IMG/VR virus record: IMGVR_UViG_3300044645_000512
Location: 1-24,473 of that record
Reading direction: 5' to 3' (one strand)
DNA: 24,473 bases
Origin: a virus
Shown here: positions 1 through 7,683 of the stretch, in pieces
Numbering within the stretch: position 1 is the stretch's first letter
Layout of the letters: each line of letters starts with the position of its first letter
The notes under the pieces: generated by a model
Seen by the model: only the letters and a program-made list of their open reading frames with translations
What the model was told of the DNA's origin: nothing
Databases searched by the model: none
Translations under genes and position numbers: made by a program

Positions 1-131
1 GCCTCTTCAACAACATCAGGCGTGTCAAGAGTATATCGTGTCCAGCCATTTCTTTCATCGTTCTCGGCTTCAAGTTCCATCGACGCAATCTTTGCGCCGT
101 GGACGGGGTGAGACATGTAAATGATAGGCAT
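1..131 (-). CDS. Small hypothetical phage protein, 3' part outside window
   Basis: The minus-strand frame opens at an ATG at 131 and runs off the left edge without a stop, giving at least 43 codons. It begins MPIIYMSHPVHGAKIASM and continues with a charged, polar stretch. The ATG overlaps the stop of the preceding gene by one base (TAATG), which supports translational coupling and this start. I recognise the N-terminus as a type seen in uncharacterised small proteins of phages, but I know of no function. No membrane segment or catalytic motif is visible in the part present. Confidence 0.65.
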   Translation of the reverse strand, partial: MPIIYMSHPVHGAKIASMELEAENDERNGWTRYTLDTPDVVEE

Positions 132-292
132 TATTCTTCCGTGGGTGTTGGTTCTGGCTCATCCAATCTACGAGCAAGCATTTGATAGGCGTTCAAAACC
201 GCTTGAGCTTGAGTCAGAAAGGTTTGCGCCTTTTTAATCTCTTGCTCAAGCGATTGAATTTCCCCAATGAGAAATTCTTTGGTGATTACCAT
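131..292 (-). CDS. 53-residue coiled-coil-like hypothetical protein
   Basis: This short frame (MVITKEFLIGEIQSLEQEIK...) is almost entirely predicted helix. It is rich in E, Q, K and A with heptad-like leucine/isoleucine spacing, then ends in a proline-rich acidic tail (EPEPTPTEE). Its ATG overlaps the stop of the 198-residue gene upstream (TGATG), and its own stop overlaps the next ATG (TAATG), so it sits in a coupled late operon. Small helical proteins at this place, after head and decoration genes, are common in phages but usually without known function. No DNA-binding or catalytic motif is visible. Confidence 0.65.
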   Translation of the reverse strand: MVITKEFLIGEIQSLEQEIKKAQTFLTQAQAVLNAYQMLARRLDEPEPTPTEE

Positions 293-888
293 CAGGCAAT
301 CGTGCTGACCATGATGTAGTACGTCGTACCGCCGCTAACCACGGGGATGGTATGGCTGACCACGGGCGAACCCACCTTAGCGCGGAACACACCAGTTGCA
401 CTGACCGCAGGCATCAGCGCAAAATTGCCCACTTCGCCCGTGCCTGAGTTGGTCACGCGCAAGAAGGATGCATTGCTCCAAGTACCGCCAGAGGCAAAGT
501 CAGAGTCCAGTTGCAAGGCCGCCAAGGTGCCGCCGGGGTTGGTAGACGTGCCACCAATGGTTGCACGAATGGCGTTGGCCGCGCCGCTAATGGTGCCGCC
601 AGTGTTGACCGATGTGCTGACGTGTGCGCCGTTGATTGTGCCGGCAGTGGCAGCGTTTGCGCCAGTTACACGGGTCAAGAAACGGGCAGTTTCACCAGAG
701 CCAGTCGAAGTGAAGGTTAGCCGGTTAAAGTTAAGGCGAGTGTCGCCCGACGTTGCCGAAGTGGTGGCATACGCGCCGTTGAGGACACCAGCAGAAGTGA
801 TCGCAATTGGATCGTTAGCTGCGCCAATTTGAAACGAATCCAGTTGGGGATCGGCGTATGCAACGCCAATGGGTTTGTTATTTGCCAT
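292..888 (-). CDS. Gly/Ser/Thr-rich probable virion (decoration or fibre-like) protein
   Basis: A 198-residue protein with a strong Shine-Dalgarno (AAAGGA, 8 bases before the ATG). The first 30 residues are followed by a long G/S/T/A/N-rich stretch with recurring short units (AATAGTINGAH, NTGGTISGAANAIRAT, TSTNPGGTLAAL) that look like turns of a beta-rich or solenoid fold. The C-terminus (VVSGGTTYYIMVSTIA) is hydrophobic. It has no signal peptide, membrane helix or enzyme motif. Its place directly downstream of coat and a probable capsid accessory gene suggests a structural virion component. Decoration protein, head fibre or minor tail protein are all possible; I cannot tell which. Confidence 0.6.
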   Translation of the reverse strand: MANNKPIGVAYADPQLDSFQIGAANDPIAITSAGVLNGAYATTSATSGDTRLNFNRLTFTSTGSGETARFLTRVTGANAATAGTINGAHVSTSVNTGGTISGAANAIRATIGGTSTNPGGTLAALQLDSDFASGGTWSNASFLRVTNSGTGEVGNFALMPAVSATGVFRAKVGSPVVSHTIPVVSGGTTYYIMVSTIA

Positions 889-917
889 GATTAAATTCCT
901 TTATCAGTTCCAAAAGG

Positions 918-943
918 GAAAAATGGGGGCAAACGCCCCCATT
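918..943 (-). terminator. Rho-independent terminator after the 136-residue gene
   Basis: Positions 922-930 (AATGGGGGC) and 935-943 (GCCCCCATT) are perfect 9-bp inverted arms with a 4-base loop. Read on the minus strand the stem is followed at once by a run of T (ATTTTTCCC). It lies just past the stop at 948 and before the 198-residue gene, so it probably ends or attenuates the high-level coat-region transcript. Confidence 0.75.
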
Positions 944-947
944 AGGT

Positions 948-1358
948 TTAGGCCATTTTGTACACAGTGTACGCAGCGTCGCCGGTTTTAAGGAACCGGA
1001 ACATTGCGCTAGTTGTGATCGCCAGCGCAACGAAAGCGTTGCCGCCGTCGGTGATGCCGGTAGCGGTTGCCAGTGCTGCGGTGCCCGAACTGGTGCCGAT
1101 GTTAACCAGCGACAGATCAAACGTGCTGCCAACGGTGGCGTTGGGCACGGCGGCGTCGATCAACGCTGCGGTGGGCAAAGTGTAAACGGCGGGAGCACCA
1201 GAACCGGGGTTTGCAACCAGCATCTGGTTGACCACTTGAGCGGCGGTCAAAGTTGCGGTTGTAGTTGCGGTTTGCGGTGCAGCCATTGCACTCATAAGGG
1301 TTTCTTGACGGTTGCCAGCACCGACTTGATAACCACCTGCGCCATTAGGTAAAGCCAT
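948..1358 (-). CDS. Probable capsid accessory / decoration protein
   Basis: A 136-residue protein (MALPNGAGGYQVGAGNRQ...) immediately downstream of the coat gene. The Shine-Dalgarno AGGA lies 8 bases before the ATG. The N-terminal third is flexible and A/T/Q-rich. The remainder alternates hydrophobic and small residues as in a beta-rich fold, with a VYTLPTAALIDAAVP segment and a C-terminal FRFLKTGDAAYTVYKMA strand pattern. It has no cysteines and no catalytic motif. A small beta-rich protein right after the coat gene commonly decorates or cements the capsid. That role is inferred from place and composition only. Confidence 0.6.
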   Translation of the reverse strand: MALPNGAGGYQVGAGNRQETLMSAMAAPQTATTTATLTAAQVVNQMLVANPGSGAPAVYTLPTAALIDAAVPNATVGSTFDLSLVNIGTSSGTAALATATGITDGGNAFVALAITTSAMFRFLKTGDAAYTVYKMA

Positions 1359-1385
1359 GATAAATTTCCTTCAAAAAGATGTTAC

Positions 1386-1406
1386 GAAGAAAGGGGCCAA
1401 AGCCCC
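1386..1406 (-). terminator. Hairpin after coat gene, weak terminator or attenuator
   Basis: GGGGC at 1393-1397 and GCCCC at 1402-1406 form a 5-bp stem with a 4-base loop. On the minus strand it is followed by TTTCTTC. It sits between the coat stop (1415) and the next gene. The tail is interrupted, so partial termination or mRNA stabilisation is more likely than complete termination. Confidence 0.45.
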
Positions 1407-1414
1407 GTTTCAGA

Positions 1415-2614
1415 TCAACCCCAAATGCGGCAGGCCATCTGAGGACGAATGGTGGAAAAACCGTACAACACGTCGATACGGCAAGGCATACGGTCGTTGT
1501 TGATGTCGTACTGGCGAACCACACGCAAGCTGATGCCGTTGTGGACGGCACGCGCGGCCATGTCTACGCCCTGGGGCAGCAACAAGTCAGCGGTAGCGAA
1601 CGTGATAGCGTCCTTGTGGTAGACCAAGTTTTGGGGGTACTGGGTTGAGGCAGCACCCACAAACACCACGGCCTTAGCGTTAGCTGGCAAAGTCAGCATG
1701 GTAGCCAGAGCATGGTTGGCCGAGTACATCGGAGCCACGGTCACGGTAGCGGTGGTAGTGGAGGTCGTTGATGCCAAAGCCACAAACTGGAACAGCGAGC
1801 CGGTGGACTCACGGGTCTGTGGGTTCACAGCAAAGCAGTCAGCAATCGTGAACACGTCACCAACGGCGATGGTTTCACCAGTACCAACAGTCAGCGTCAG
1901 CGTTGCAGAACCTTCAGCGGTCACAGCGGCAGCAGTAACGGTGCCGGTAGCAACGCGAGTGCCGGTGGTGTGCTGCTTGATTGACTGAGACATGTTGATC
2001 TCGTCAAAGCCCAACACGCCCATGCCCATCATGCCGTTTTTGAATTGGCGGCTGATGGTGTCGGTGGGGTTAAACAGACCTTTCATGCCTTCGACCAAAC
2101 CAGCGTTAGCGGCGGGGTTGACGGTGGCATAACGGGGGCTCATCACAGCGGCGTTCTCGTTGAGCTTCTGCTGGGCTTGCAACAGCACCAAAGAAGTCGA
2201 AGGAGTGGTGCCAGGGGTGCCCACAGTGTTACCGATGCTCTTGTAAGCATTGGCGACATCAGCGTCGATGGAACTGGCCAACTGGCTAATACGAGGCTTC
2301 AACACACGCTCTGCGAAGTCATCCAATTGCATGGTCAATTCAGCAGATGTGAAGTTGACACCGATGTGCTTTTGGCTGGCCACGGTCAAGGTGGTGAATT
2401 GCTCGTTGTCGTCTTGAACTTGCAAGGCGGCACCGTCGGTCACCAAAGCGCGATCAGGCAGGCGAATGCGCAGGGTCGAACCAATCTTGGCACCTTCAAC
2501 AGCAAAGCTGTCGTCGTACTGACGGTTCACGTTACGGGTCAACACAAGGTTGTTTTCGAGAATCTCAAGCGCTTTGCGCGTGATCATGTCGATGGTTAAG
2601 ATACTGTTAGCCAT
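1415..2614 (-). CDS. Major capsid protein, P22 coat-like (HK97 fold)
   Basis: A 399-residue protein beginning MANSILTIDMITRKALEIL, with AAAGGA 8 bases before the ATG. The N-arm, the segment NVNRQYDDSF, and the C-terminal pattern LRVVRQYDINNDRMPCRIDV...RPQMACRIWG match my memory of the P22 coat family (gp5 of P22 is about 430 residues). A T/A/G/V-rich beta segment at about residues 215-290 corresponds to the inserted domain of P22-type coats. The protein assembles the icosahedral head around the scaffold encoded just upstream. The order scaffold then coat is the usual one. The family call is strong; domain limits are approximate. Confidence 0.9.
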   Translation of the reverse strand: MANSILTIDMITRKALEILENNLVLTRNVNRQYDDSFAVEGAKIGSTLRIRLPDRALVTDGAALQVQDDNEQFTTLTVASQKHIGVNFTSAELTMQLDDFAERVLKPRISQLASSIDADVANAYKSIGNTVGTPGTTPSTSLVLLQAQQKLNENAAVMSPRYATVNPAANAGLVEGMKGLFNPTDTISRQFKNGMMGMGVLGFDEINMSQSIKQHTTGTRVATGTVTAAAVTAEGSATLTLTVGTGETIAVGDVFTIADCFAVNPQTRESTGSLFQFVALASTTSTTTATVTVAPMYSANHALATMLTLPANAKAVVFVGAASTQYPQNLVYHKDAITFATADLLLPQGVDMAARAVHNGISLRVVRQYDINNDRMPCRIDVLYGFSTIRPQMACRIWG

Positions 2615-2634
2615 GGAAAAAGTCCTTTAAAAAT

Positions 2635-3420
2635 TTAGCGGGTTGCCTGCATCTTTTTCATCTGTCGGGCTCGTTCGGCGTCAATCCACTCTGAGGCACT
2701 CATGGTCTTGGTAGACCGAGGATCAGTCGTGTCATAAGCCGGCGCTCCAGAGGAGCGAGCCGTCACGGGAGAAATCGGTGCTGGCGCGGATGTCGTTTTC
2801 TTCACTGGTGGATCGCTGGCCAATTTGGCCTCAATCCTTCCAATTTCCTTGGCCTGCAAGATAGGTGCAAGACGGGAGATTCGATCTGCTTCCTTGGGGT
2901 TTGCACCGAGGTAGTAAGCTACTTCAGGGCCAACGTCCGAGGCTTGAATCGACTGAGCCATCACGGTCGTGATTGGAAGTTTCGGGTTGTACGCGACTTG
3001 TTCAAAGTCATCGTATTTGTTCCGAGCTTCTTCTTCCTTCTCGTGGTAGGTCTCAAGAATTTCAGATTGCTGCCGGGCATGTTCACGCTGGGCAAGCAGC
3101 TCTTCAGCCTTTTTGTAAGCCAATGCGTCTGCATAGGCTTCGGGGCTTTCAAACTGATCAACCGGCGGGATGTCTGCTGGCGCTCTCAATGCCTGCGTTT
3201 CCGCTTGCCTTTGAGTCTGCTCTCTTTCCCACTTACGCTGTTCTCTCGCAAGCCGCTTACCGATGGCTGCATCCAGTTCTTCTTGGGTAAAAACCCTTGA
3301 AGGTTCTTTTTGCTCATCAGCGACTACCGGCGCATTTTCTACAGTCTCAGGAGTGGCCGTCACTTCCGTTGCTGGCGCGGAGTCAACTTCCGCTAGGTTT
3401 TGTTGGACTTCTTCAGTCAT
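2635..3420 (-). CDS. Capsid scaffolding protein
   Basis: A 261-residue, highly charged and mostly helical protein located directly upstream of the coat gene. Residues 1-40 are acidic and disordered (E/A/T/P). Residues about 46-140 are rich in E, Q, R, K and A with coiled-coil character (EELDAAIGKRLAREQRKWE). A P/A/S-rich linker near 205-235 precedes a basic C-terminal helix (SEWIDAERARQMKKMQATR). In P22-type systems a basic C-terminal helix binds the coat and the protein leaves the head after assembly. The Shine-Dalgarno AGGA lies 9 bases before the ATG, within a small inverted repeat (3427-3440). Confidence 0.82.
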   Translation of the reverse strand: MTEEVQQNLAEVDSAPATEVTATPETVENAPVVADEQKEPSRVFTQEELDAAIGKRLAREQRKWEREQTQRQAETQALRAPADIPPVDQFESPEAYADALAYKKAEELLAQREHARQQSEILETYHEKEEEARNKYDDFEQVAYNPKLPITTVMAQSIQASDVGPEVAYYLGANPKEADRISRLAPILQAKEIGRIEAKLASDPPVKKTTSAPAPISPVTARSSGAPAYDTTDPRSTKTMSASEWIDAERARQMKKMQATR

Positions 3421-3532
3421 TTCAATGAATCCTAAGATTCCCCGGTGAACCTCGCCGGTAAGGGTTTGTCAGCATTATGCTGGAATTTGAGATGTTTGGT
3501 AAGTGGCAATTACTTCATGCGTTGATCTTCTT
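3421..3532 (-). other. Intergenic region between tailspike and scaffold genes
   Basis: This 112-base stretch is the longest gap within the late module and carries no ORF worth calling. It holds two inverted repeats: CAGCAT-t-ATGCTG (3470-3482) and GAATC-ctaa-GATTC (3427-3440). The second overlaps the scaffold Shine-Dalgarno and could modulate initiation. No clear promoter or T-run is visible. Confidence 0.5.
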
Positions 3533-5044
3533 TTAGTCTCCAACCCAAACACCGTTAAGTCGTTTAGCCAGACAACCTGTACCGCCACCCGCTACAGGGT
3601 TTGCAATTGTTCCATCAGGACAGTAGATCATTGAACCGTTAGCTGGAGCGCCAAGGTTTGCAAACGTAATGTTATTAACAAAATCAATTGTTTTGCCTCT
3701 AGACGGAACTGCCGATAAACCAACATTATTTTCCATAAAAATAGTGTCGTTCGTGGCACTATTGAAAATAGCAATGTCACCAGCGTTTCCGTTGAAAGTG
3801 TTATTGATAAATTGATTATTACCGCAATTTGCACCCCCTACGCTAATTGCATTGCCAGAAAAACCTTGCAATATGCAATCTCTAATAAGTAGATTTGTTG
3901 AAGTAGTTATTGTTATTCCTGATAATAAGAATATGCCGCCTTTGATTTGACCGTATTGCGTTTCATTTAATACAATATTTGTTTGAATATAAGTGCAGTT
4001 ACTAAATTGCCAACGTGTAAATAAATCAGCGCCGCTTGCTTTTGAAATTACAATAGCACCGCCAGTAAATCTACAATTAGATACTTGTAAGGTATTGGTA
4101 GCACCTACATAGTAGCCAGCAATATAAAAATGATACGTATTCGTATTGCTATTAAAAGAAAAAAGAACCCCTTCAAATATTAAACTTAAAACTGGTGCTG
4201 AACTTGCATTAGTTACGGTAATATGTTGAGTATTAGATTGTGTTCCTGCAAAAGTCCCACCAGAAACATTTACCTCGTAACTTGGCCCCACACCAAAAGC
4301 CATTCCAGATACATGAGCAAAAAATACACATCCAAAAAATTGAGCCGATTGGCTAATTGGAACAACTATATTTAATGCCCAATTTATATCAGTAGTATTT
4401 GATTCAAACCTTGTTTGATAAAAATAAGCGTCATTTAAAGCACAGGAATAAAAACCGCTTACAAAAGAATAGAACGTACATCTTGACATTTCAACGCCGC
4501 TAACGTTTTGCCCAGTACCATCGGTTTCGTAAGAAATCCCTGTTACCGCAACGCCGCCAGATGAGCCCCATTGGATACCTGTACTGCCGTTACCTGTTAA
4601 TTGACCTGTGCCAACTAATTGTAAATCTCTAAAAGTTACATCGCCTGTTGCAACATAAAATAACGTGCCACGCGGATTTGTTGAAGCGTTATATATGGCC
4701 GTAGTTGCTCTTAAGATAGTTCCCCTTGAATCTGGGTATGAACTTGTTGGTGCATTTGGACTTGAATCAACTGTAGTTGATCTTACCCCTACATAATTAA
4801 CAAAAGGCTGGATAGCAAGAGTTGAAGAAATAACATAAACACCAGCGGGAAAAAATAACGTTGTCCTAGCATTTCCCGTTGAGCCAGACGATGAACTTCC
4901 TACTGGAGTTGCGGCAGAAGCAGCGTTAATCGCATTTTGAATTGCGGTTGTGCTATCTGTCTGCCCTGTTGGGTCAGCACCAAAGTCTAAAATGTTAAAT
5001 GGCGAACCATTTATCATTGAGTAACTAACTTTAGTAAGTGCCAT
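3533..5044 (-). CDS. Tailspike-like protein with right-handed beta-helix (pectate-lyase-3 type)
   Basis: Residues about 15-60 (INGSPFNILDFGADPTGQTD followed by STTAIQNAINAA) are the classic N-terminal signature of phage pectate-lyase-3 / right-handed beta-helix tailspikes. A long series of asparagine- and glycine-rich coils (LQVSNCRFTGGAI, LLIRDCILQGFSGN, NQFINNTFNGNAGD) follows to about residue 450, then a short C-terminal region ending NGVWVGD. It probably binds or cleaves a host surface polysaccharide. A TTG two codons upstream is possible, but the ATG at 5044 has AAAGG 9 bases upstream and gives 503 residues. No catalytic residues can be named from sequence alone. The DNA is markedly AT-rich compared with the coat and portal genes, consistent with exchange of receptor-binding modules. 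Confidence 0.85.
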   Translation of the reverse strand: MALTKVSYSMINGSPFNILDFGADPTGQTDSTTAIQNAINAASAATPVGSSSSGSTGNARTTLFFPAGVYVISSTLAIQPFVNYVGVRSTTVDSSPNAPTSSYPDSRGTILRATTAIYNASTNPRGTLFYVATGDVTFRDLQLVGTGQLTGNGSTGIQWGSSGGVAVTGISYETDGTGQNVSGVEMSRCTFYSFVSGFYSCALNDAYFYQTRFESNTTDINWALNIVVPISQSAQFFGCVFFAHVSGMAFGVGPSYEVNVSGGTFAGTQSNTQHITVTNASSAPVLSLIFEGVLFSFNSNTNTYHFYIAGYYVGATNTLQVSNCRFTGGAIVISKASGADLFTRWQFSNCTYIQTNIVLNETQYGQIKGGIFLLSGITITTSTNLLIRDCILQGFSGNAISVGGANCGNNQFINNTFNGNAGDIAIFNSATNDTIFMENNVGLSAVPSRGKTIDFVNNITFANLGAPANGSMIYCPDGTIANPVAGGGTGCLAKRLNGVWVGD

Positions 5045-5062
5045 AATCAATTACCTTTTTGC

Positions 5063-5245
5063 TTATTCATTAATTGCGTCAAGTTGTATTTGCGTAGGCT
5101 TTGACAATACAGGGTGATTCCATTCTTTAATGTAATCGCCTTTACCATCACTATCATTTTGCAAGACAATTGTTCCAGTAACTGGATAAAAGTCGGCTGG
5201 ATTAAGTGTTGGATATATGCGGACAATTTTATCGTATAAAATCAT
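5063..5245 (-). CDS. 60-residue tail-associated protein, XkdW-like
   Basis: A short protein starting MILYDKIVRIYPTLNPADFY with a GTIVLQNDSDGKGDYI core and a KEWNHPVLSKPTQ segment. I associate this pattern with small XkdW-like proteins encoded beside phage tail-fibre genes. Their function is unclear, and a fibre-linked or chaperone-like role has not been settled to my knowledge. AAAGGA stands 7 bases before the ATG. It lies between two fibre/spike genes with short spacers, so it is surely co-transcribed with them. Confidence 0.65.
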   Translation of the reverse strand: MILYDKIVRIYPTLNPADFYPVTGTIVLQNDSDGKGDYIKEWNHPVLSKPTQIQLDAINE

Positions 5246-5261
5246 TTTAGTTTCCTTTGTG

Positions 5262-6338
5262 TTAGGCGGCGCGAACCATTACAGCGTTGAAATAATTTAC
5301 GTCAGGTCTAGATGAATAACCATTTATTGATGTGCTACCACCACCATTAGAAGCGGTAGCATAAATTTCAATGTAATCAGTAGAACCGTTTAAGTAAACA
5401 AGGTTTGAACCAGTCATAGTAAAATCTGTGTGACTAGCAATAGCAGCACCACCATTGTAATCAGTGTATAAATTTTGATATACAGCACCATTTTTATATA
5501 TAGCTAGTTGTAACGATGATGTTAAAACTATTGAGCATGATGCCAAGCAATTAACTTGATAGTACCCTGCAACTGTTGGGGTAAATCTTGCATTTGCTGT
5601 GCTGTAATTTGAATTGGTATCAAATACAGATACATTGTAAGCAACTTTTGTTGCCGTATTATTTGCCAAACTTTGAATAGCATCGCCATACGCACTGAAA
5701 GCTGGGGCTAAAGCGAAACCGCCAGCAGGAACTGGATAAGAAATTCCTTTGCCAGATGTGCCAATGACTAGGTTGTCAGACAGTTTAATCTTACCTACAA
5801 CATCTAATTTTTCAGCAGGGCTTACTGTGCCAATACCTACACGACTATTTGTTGCATCGGTATAAAACAAGTTTGCATCTGTGTCGCCTTCAATCCGCAC
5901 GTTAAAGACTGCACCGATCTCGTTAATCACAAGATTGGTCGTGCCAATAATCATCTTTTCAGTCAATGCACCGGCAGTTGCAGTCTCAAAGTGAAGCTGT
6001 CCTTGTTCGGCGGTTGAAGTTGGGCTGAGAATAGATGCGTGAATTAGACCGTAGGATTGCTTGTTGCCAGCAGAATCTTCACCATTAAATTCAATTTCAC
6101 CCAGTGTGTCGGATGCCGCTGGACTTGCTGAATCTCTATACAGATCAAGTATTGGTGCGGCGGCGGCGCCTGCATCTGTTGACGTCAAGGTCATACCCAA
6201 AGCATCAAAAGATCGACCAGCAGTCAAGTTAGCAACTGAAACTTGTTTGGTTGAGCTGCTCTGAACAATAGGCAGAACTTCGGTGCCCGCAAGCGGGGTT
6301 GTTGACGCGGGTAATGCTGAGATTTTTGTATCTGCCAT
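5262..6338 (-). CDS. Tail fibre protein with C1q/TNF-like C-terminal domain
   Basis: A 358-residue protein. The N-terminus (MADTKISALPASTTPLAGTE) is a segment I know from many phage fibres, probably virion-attaching. Residues about 165-185 carry SRVGIGTVSPAEKLDVVGKI, a motif common before trimerising fibre tips. Residues about 210-358 (FTPTVAGYYQVNCLA, SLQLAIYKNGAVYQN, LNGSTDYIEIYATAS, FNAVMVRAA) have the alternation of a C1q-like jelly roll, a typical receptor-binding trimer. The upstream stop merges into its Shine-Dalgarno (TAAGGA, 6 bases before ATG). The 3' part of the gene is strongly AT-rich while the 5' part is not, so the gene looks mosaic. Confidence 0.78.
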   Translation of the reverse strand: MADTKISALPASTTPLAGTEVLPIVQSSSTKQVSVANLTAGRSFDALGMTLTSTDAGAAAAPILDLYRDSASPAASDTLGEIEFNGEDSAGNKQSYGLIHASILSPTSTAEQGQLHFETATAGALTEKMIIGTTNLVINEIGAVFNVRIEGDTDANLFYTDATNSRVGIGTVSPAEKLDVVGKIKLSDNLVIGTSGKGISYPVPAGGFALAPAFSAYGDAIQSLANNTATKVAYNVSVFDTNSNYSTANARFTPTVAGYYQVNCLASCSIVLTSSLQLAIYKNGAVYQNLYTDYNGGAAIASHTDFTMTGSNLVYLNGSTDYIEIYATASNGGGSTSINGYSSRPDVNYFNAVMVRAA

Positions 6339-6347
6339 GATAATTCC

Positions 6348-6845
6348 TTAAACGAACATGACTTCAATGGATGAAGTATACGGCGGTGCTGTTGAAAATG
6401 TCAACGTTGTACCCGAAATGGTATACGTATTTTTTTGCTGGTATACGCCGTTAATATAAACAAAGGTAAAGTTTTCACCCAATGATGCGGAACTTAATGT
6501 AAATACTGTTTGTGATCCTGTGCCGGTAAAATTTTGAACTAAAAACTCAGCCGCGCCAATGCCAGAGATGTTGTCATAAGTCGCAATAAGCACATCTGTT
6601 GATGTGTATAACGAAAATTTATACGGGGGCGGCAACAACCATATTTCACCGCCAGGCACGCGCCCCGCAGAGTCCAAAATAATTGGGTTAGTATGCGCCG
6701 TATTACCGCTAGAAGACGTGTATGTTACTTTTGGTGTGGTTGTGCCGGCTGCGTAGGTGTATAGCTTGCCGCCAGACAGGATCACGCCGCTGTTGGTGAA
6801 GAACTGGGCCGCAGCGCCGCCCACAGGGGAAAGAAAGACGGCCAT
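6348..6845 (-). CDS. Head-binding-domain-like short tail fibre/adaptor protein
   Basis: A 165-residue protein. Residues about 10-100 (FFTNSGVILSGGKLYTYAAG, TNPIILDSAGRVPGGEIWL, YKFSLYTSTDVLIATYDNI) follow the layout of the P22 tailspike head-binding domain, which fixes the spike to the virion. The remaining 65 residues (TVFTLSSASLGENFTFVYIN...IEVMFV) are beta-rich. There is no receptor-binding or enzyme domain after it, so it may be an adaptor on which the separately encoded fibre or tailspike docks. GGAG lies 8 bases before the ATG, inside the end of the upstream gene. Confidence 0.72.
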   Translation of the reverse strand: MAVFLSPVGGAAAQFFTNSGVILSGGKLYTYAAGTTTPKVTYTSSSGNTAHTNPIILDSAGRVPGGEIWLLPPPYKFSLYTSTDVLIATYDNISGIGAAEFLVQNFTGTGSQTVFTLSSASLGENFTFVYINGVYQQKNTYTISGTTLTFSTAPPYTSSIEVMFV

Positions 6846-6850
6846 TTAGG

Positions 6851-7012
6851 TCACTCCAAAAGAATCAAACCACCGTCCTCTTGGACGAGATTGTCATTGT
6901 TTTCGCACAACAAATTGCCAATAATGATCTCGGCATGCTTTCCAGAAACCAGCGTGGCAATACCGCCAAGACCAATGGCTACTGCGTTGCGAAGAGCGAC
7001 ACCAAAACTCAT
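6851..7012 (-). CDS. 53-residue hypothetical protein
   Basis: This frame starts at an ATG overlapping the stop of the 100-residue gene by four bases (ATGA) and ends 5 bases before the next start. It begins MSFGVALRNAVAIGLGGIAT, an amphipathic to hydrophobic glycine-rich helix, followed by a polar acidic tail ending LILLE. It could be a small virion or membrane-active peptide, but no family is recognisable. Exact tiling between neighbours is the main reason to accept it. Confidence 0.65.
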   Translation of the reverse strand: MSFGVALRNAVAIGLGGIATLVSGKHAEIIIGNLLCENNDNLVQEDGGLILLE

Positions 7013-7311
7013 TGCTTGTTAATCGGTTTGCAATAGATTGCGCCGTCATCCGCAATACGGATGGCGCTTACGCGGAAAGGAGCGCCAGTGCCCATAGGCA
7101 AATAAAACGGGATCGGGGTGTATGCAGGAATTGGGGTGCTGCCAGTTGTTGCAACCGCAGCAGGGCCAATCTCTACATAGCAAGGGGTCGTAGACCAGAC
7201 CATCACGCCTTCAGGGCCAGAGCCCCAATCAGCAGTATTGCCCGCAGAACCGCTGTAAGACGCGGTGCGGCCAGGAAAACCAGTTTGTGATAGCGGATTC
7301 AGAAGTTCCAT
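7009..7311 (-). CDS. 100-residue hypothetical structural-module protein
   Basis: A beta-rich protein beginning MELLNPLSQTGFPGRTASYS, with a central GPEGVMVWSTTPCYVEIGP and a C-terminal GAPFRVSAIRIADDGAIYC. The TAA of the upstream gene forms part of its Shine-Dalgarno (TAAGGA, 6 bases before ATG). I recognise this kind of small protein beside portal and tail genes in related phages but not its role. The fold looks like a small beta sandwich, so a head-completion or tail-attachment role is possible. It has no enzyme motif. Confidence 0.68.
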   Translation of the reverse strand: MELLNPLSQTGFPGRTASYSGSAGNTADWGSGPEGVMVWSTTPCYVEIGPAAVATTGSTPIPAYTPIPFYLPMGTGAPFRVSAIRIADDGAIYCKPINKQ

Positions 7312-7320
7312 GATGCGTCC

Positions 7321-7683
7321 TTATGCCAAAAAGCGGAGTTTGTACAGAGTGCGAAGATAAATCTCAATGATGTTGTCAATGAGCTGCTGCAAAGATGAGT
7401 CGGATTTGTCAGCTACTTCATACCGGCAATCTTCAATTTCTTTTAACGAGTCTTCCAAAAACTCAATGATGTTAGCTGTCTTCTTTGCCGAATGCAAAGT
7501 AATTGGCCCCATCAAACCATGCCGGCCTTGATAGCTTTCAGCAAAGTTATCAGCAGCATCAATGATGCGCTCATAAAAGTGCGCCAAAGCCTTGTGTTTG
7601 GAATAGCTGCGGGTGTTCAAGTGAACGCTATGCGTCACATCTCGGGCAAGAAACAGCAACCCTACAAAATCGCACGCTTTCAT
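7321..7683 (-). CDS. All-helical DUF5856-like protein
   Basis: A 120-residue helical protein: FVGLLFLARDVTHSVHLNT, then SKHKALAHFYERIIDAADNF, AESYQGRHGLMG, and a C-terminal helix LQQLIDNIIEIYLRTLYKL. The His/Glu/Asp pattern in the first two helices (H18, H21, H29, H35, E38, D42) recalls four-helix ferritin/Dps-type bundles and the phage family I know as DUF5856. It is not known to me whether members bind metal. AAGGGA lies 7 bases before the ATG. The start overlaps the portal stop by four bases (ATGA). Confidence 0.68.
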   Translation of the reverse strand: MKACDFVGLLFLARDVTHSVHLNTRSYSKHKALAHFYERIIDAADNFAESYQGRHGLMGPITLHSAKKTANIIEFLEDSLKEIEDCRYEVADKSDSSLQQLIDNIIEIYLRTLYKLRFLA

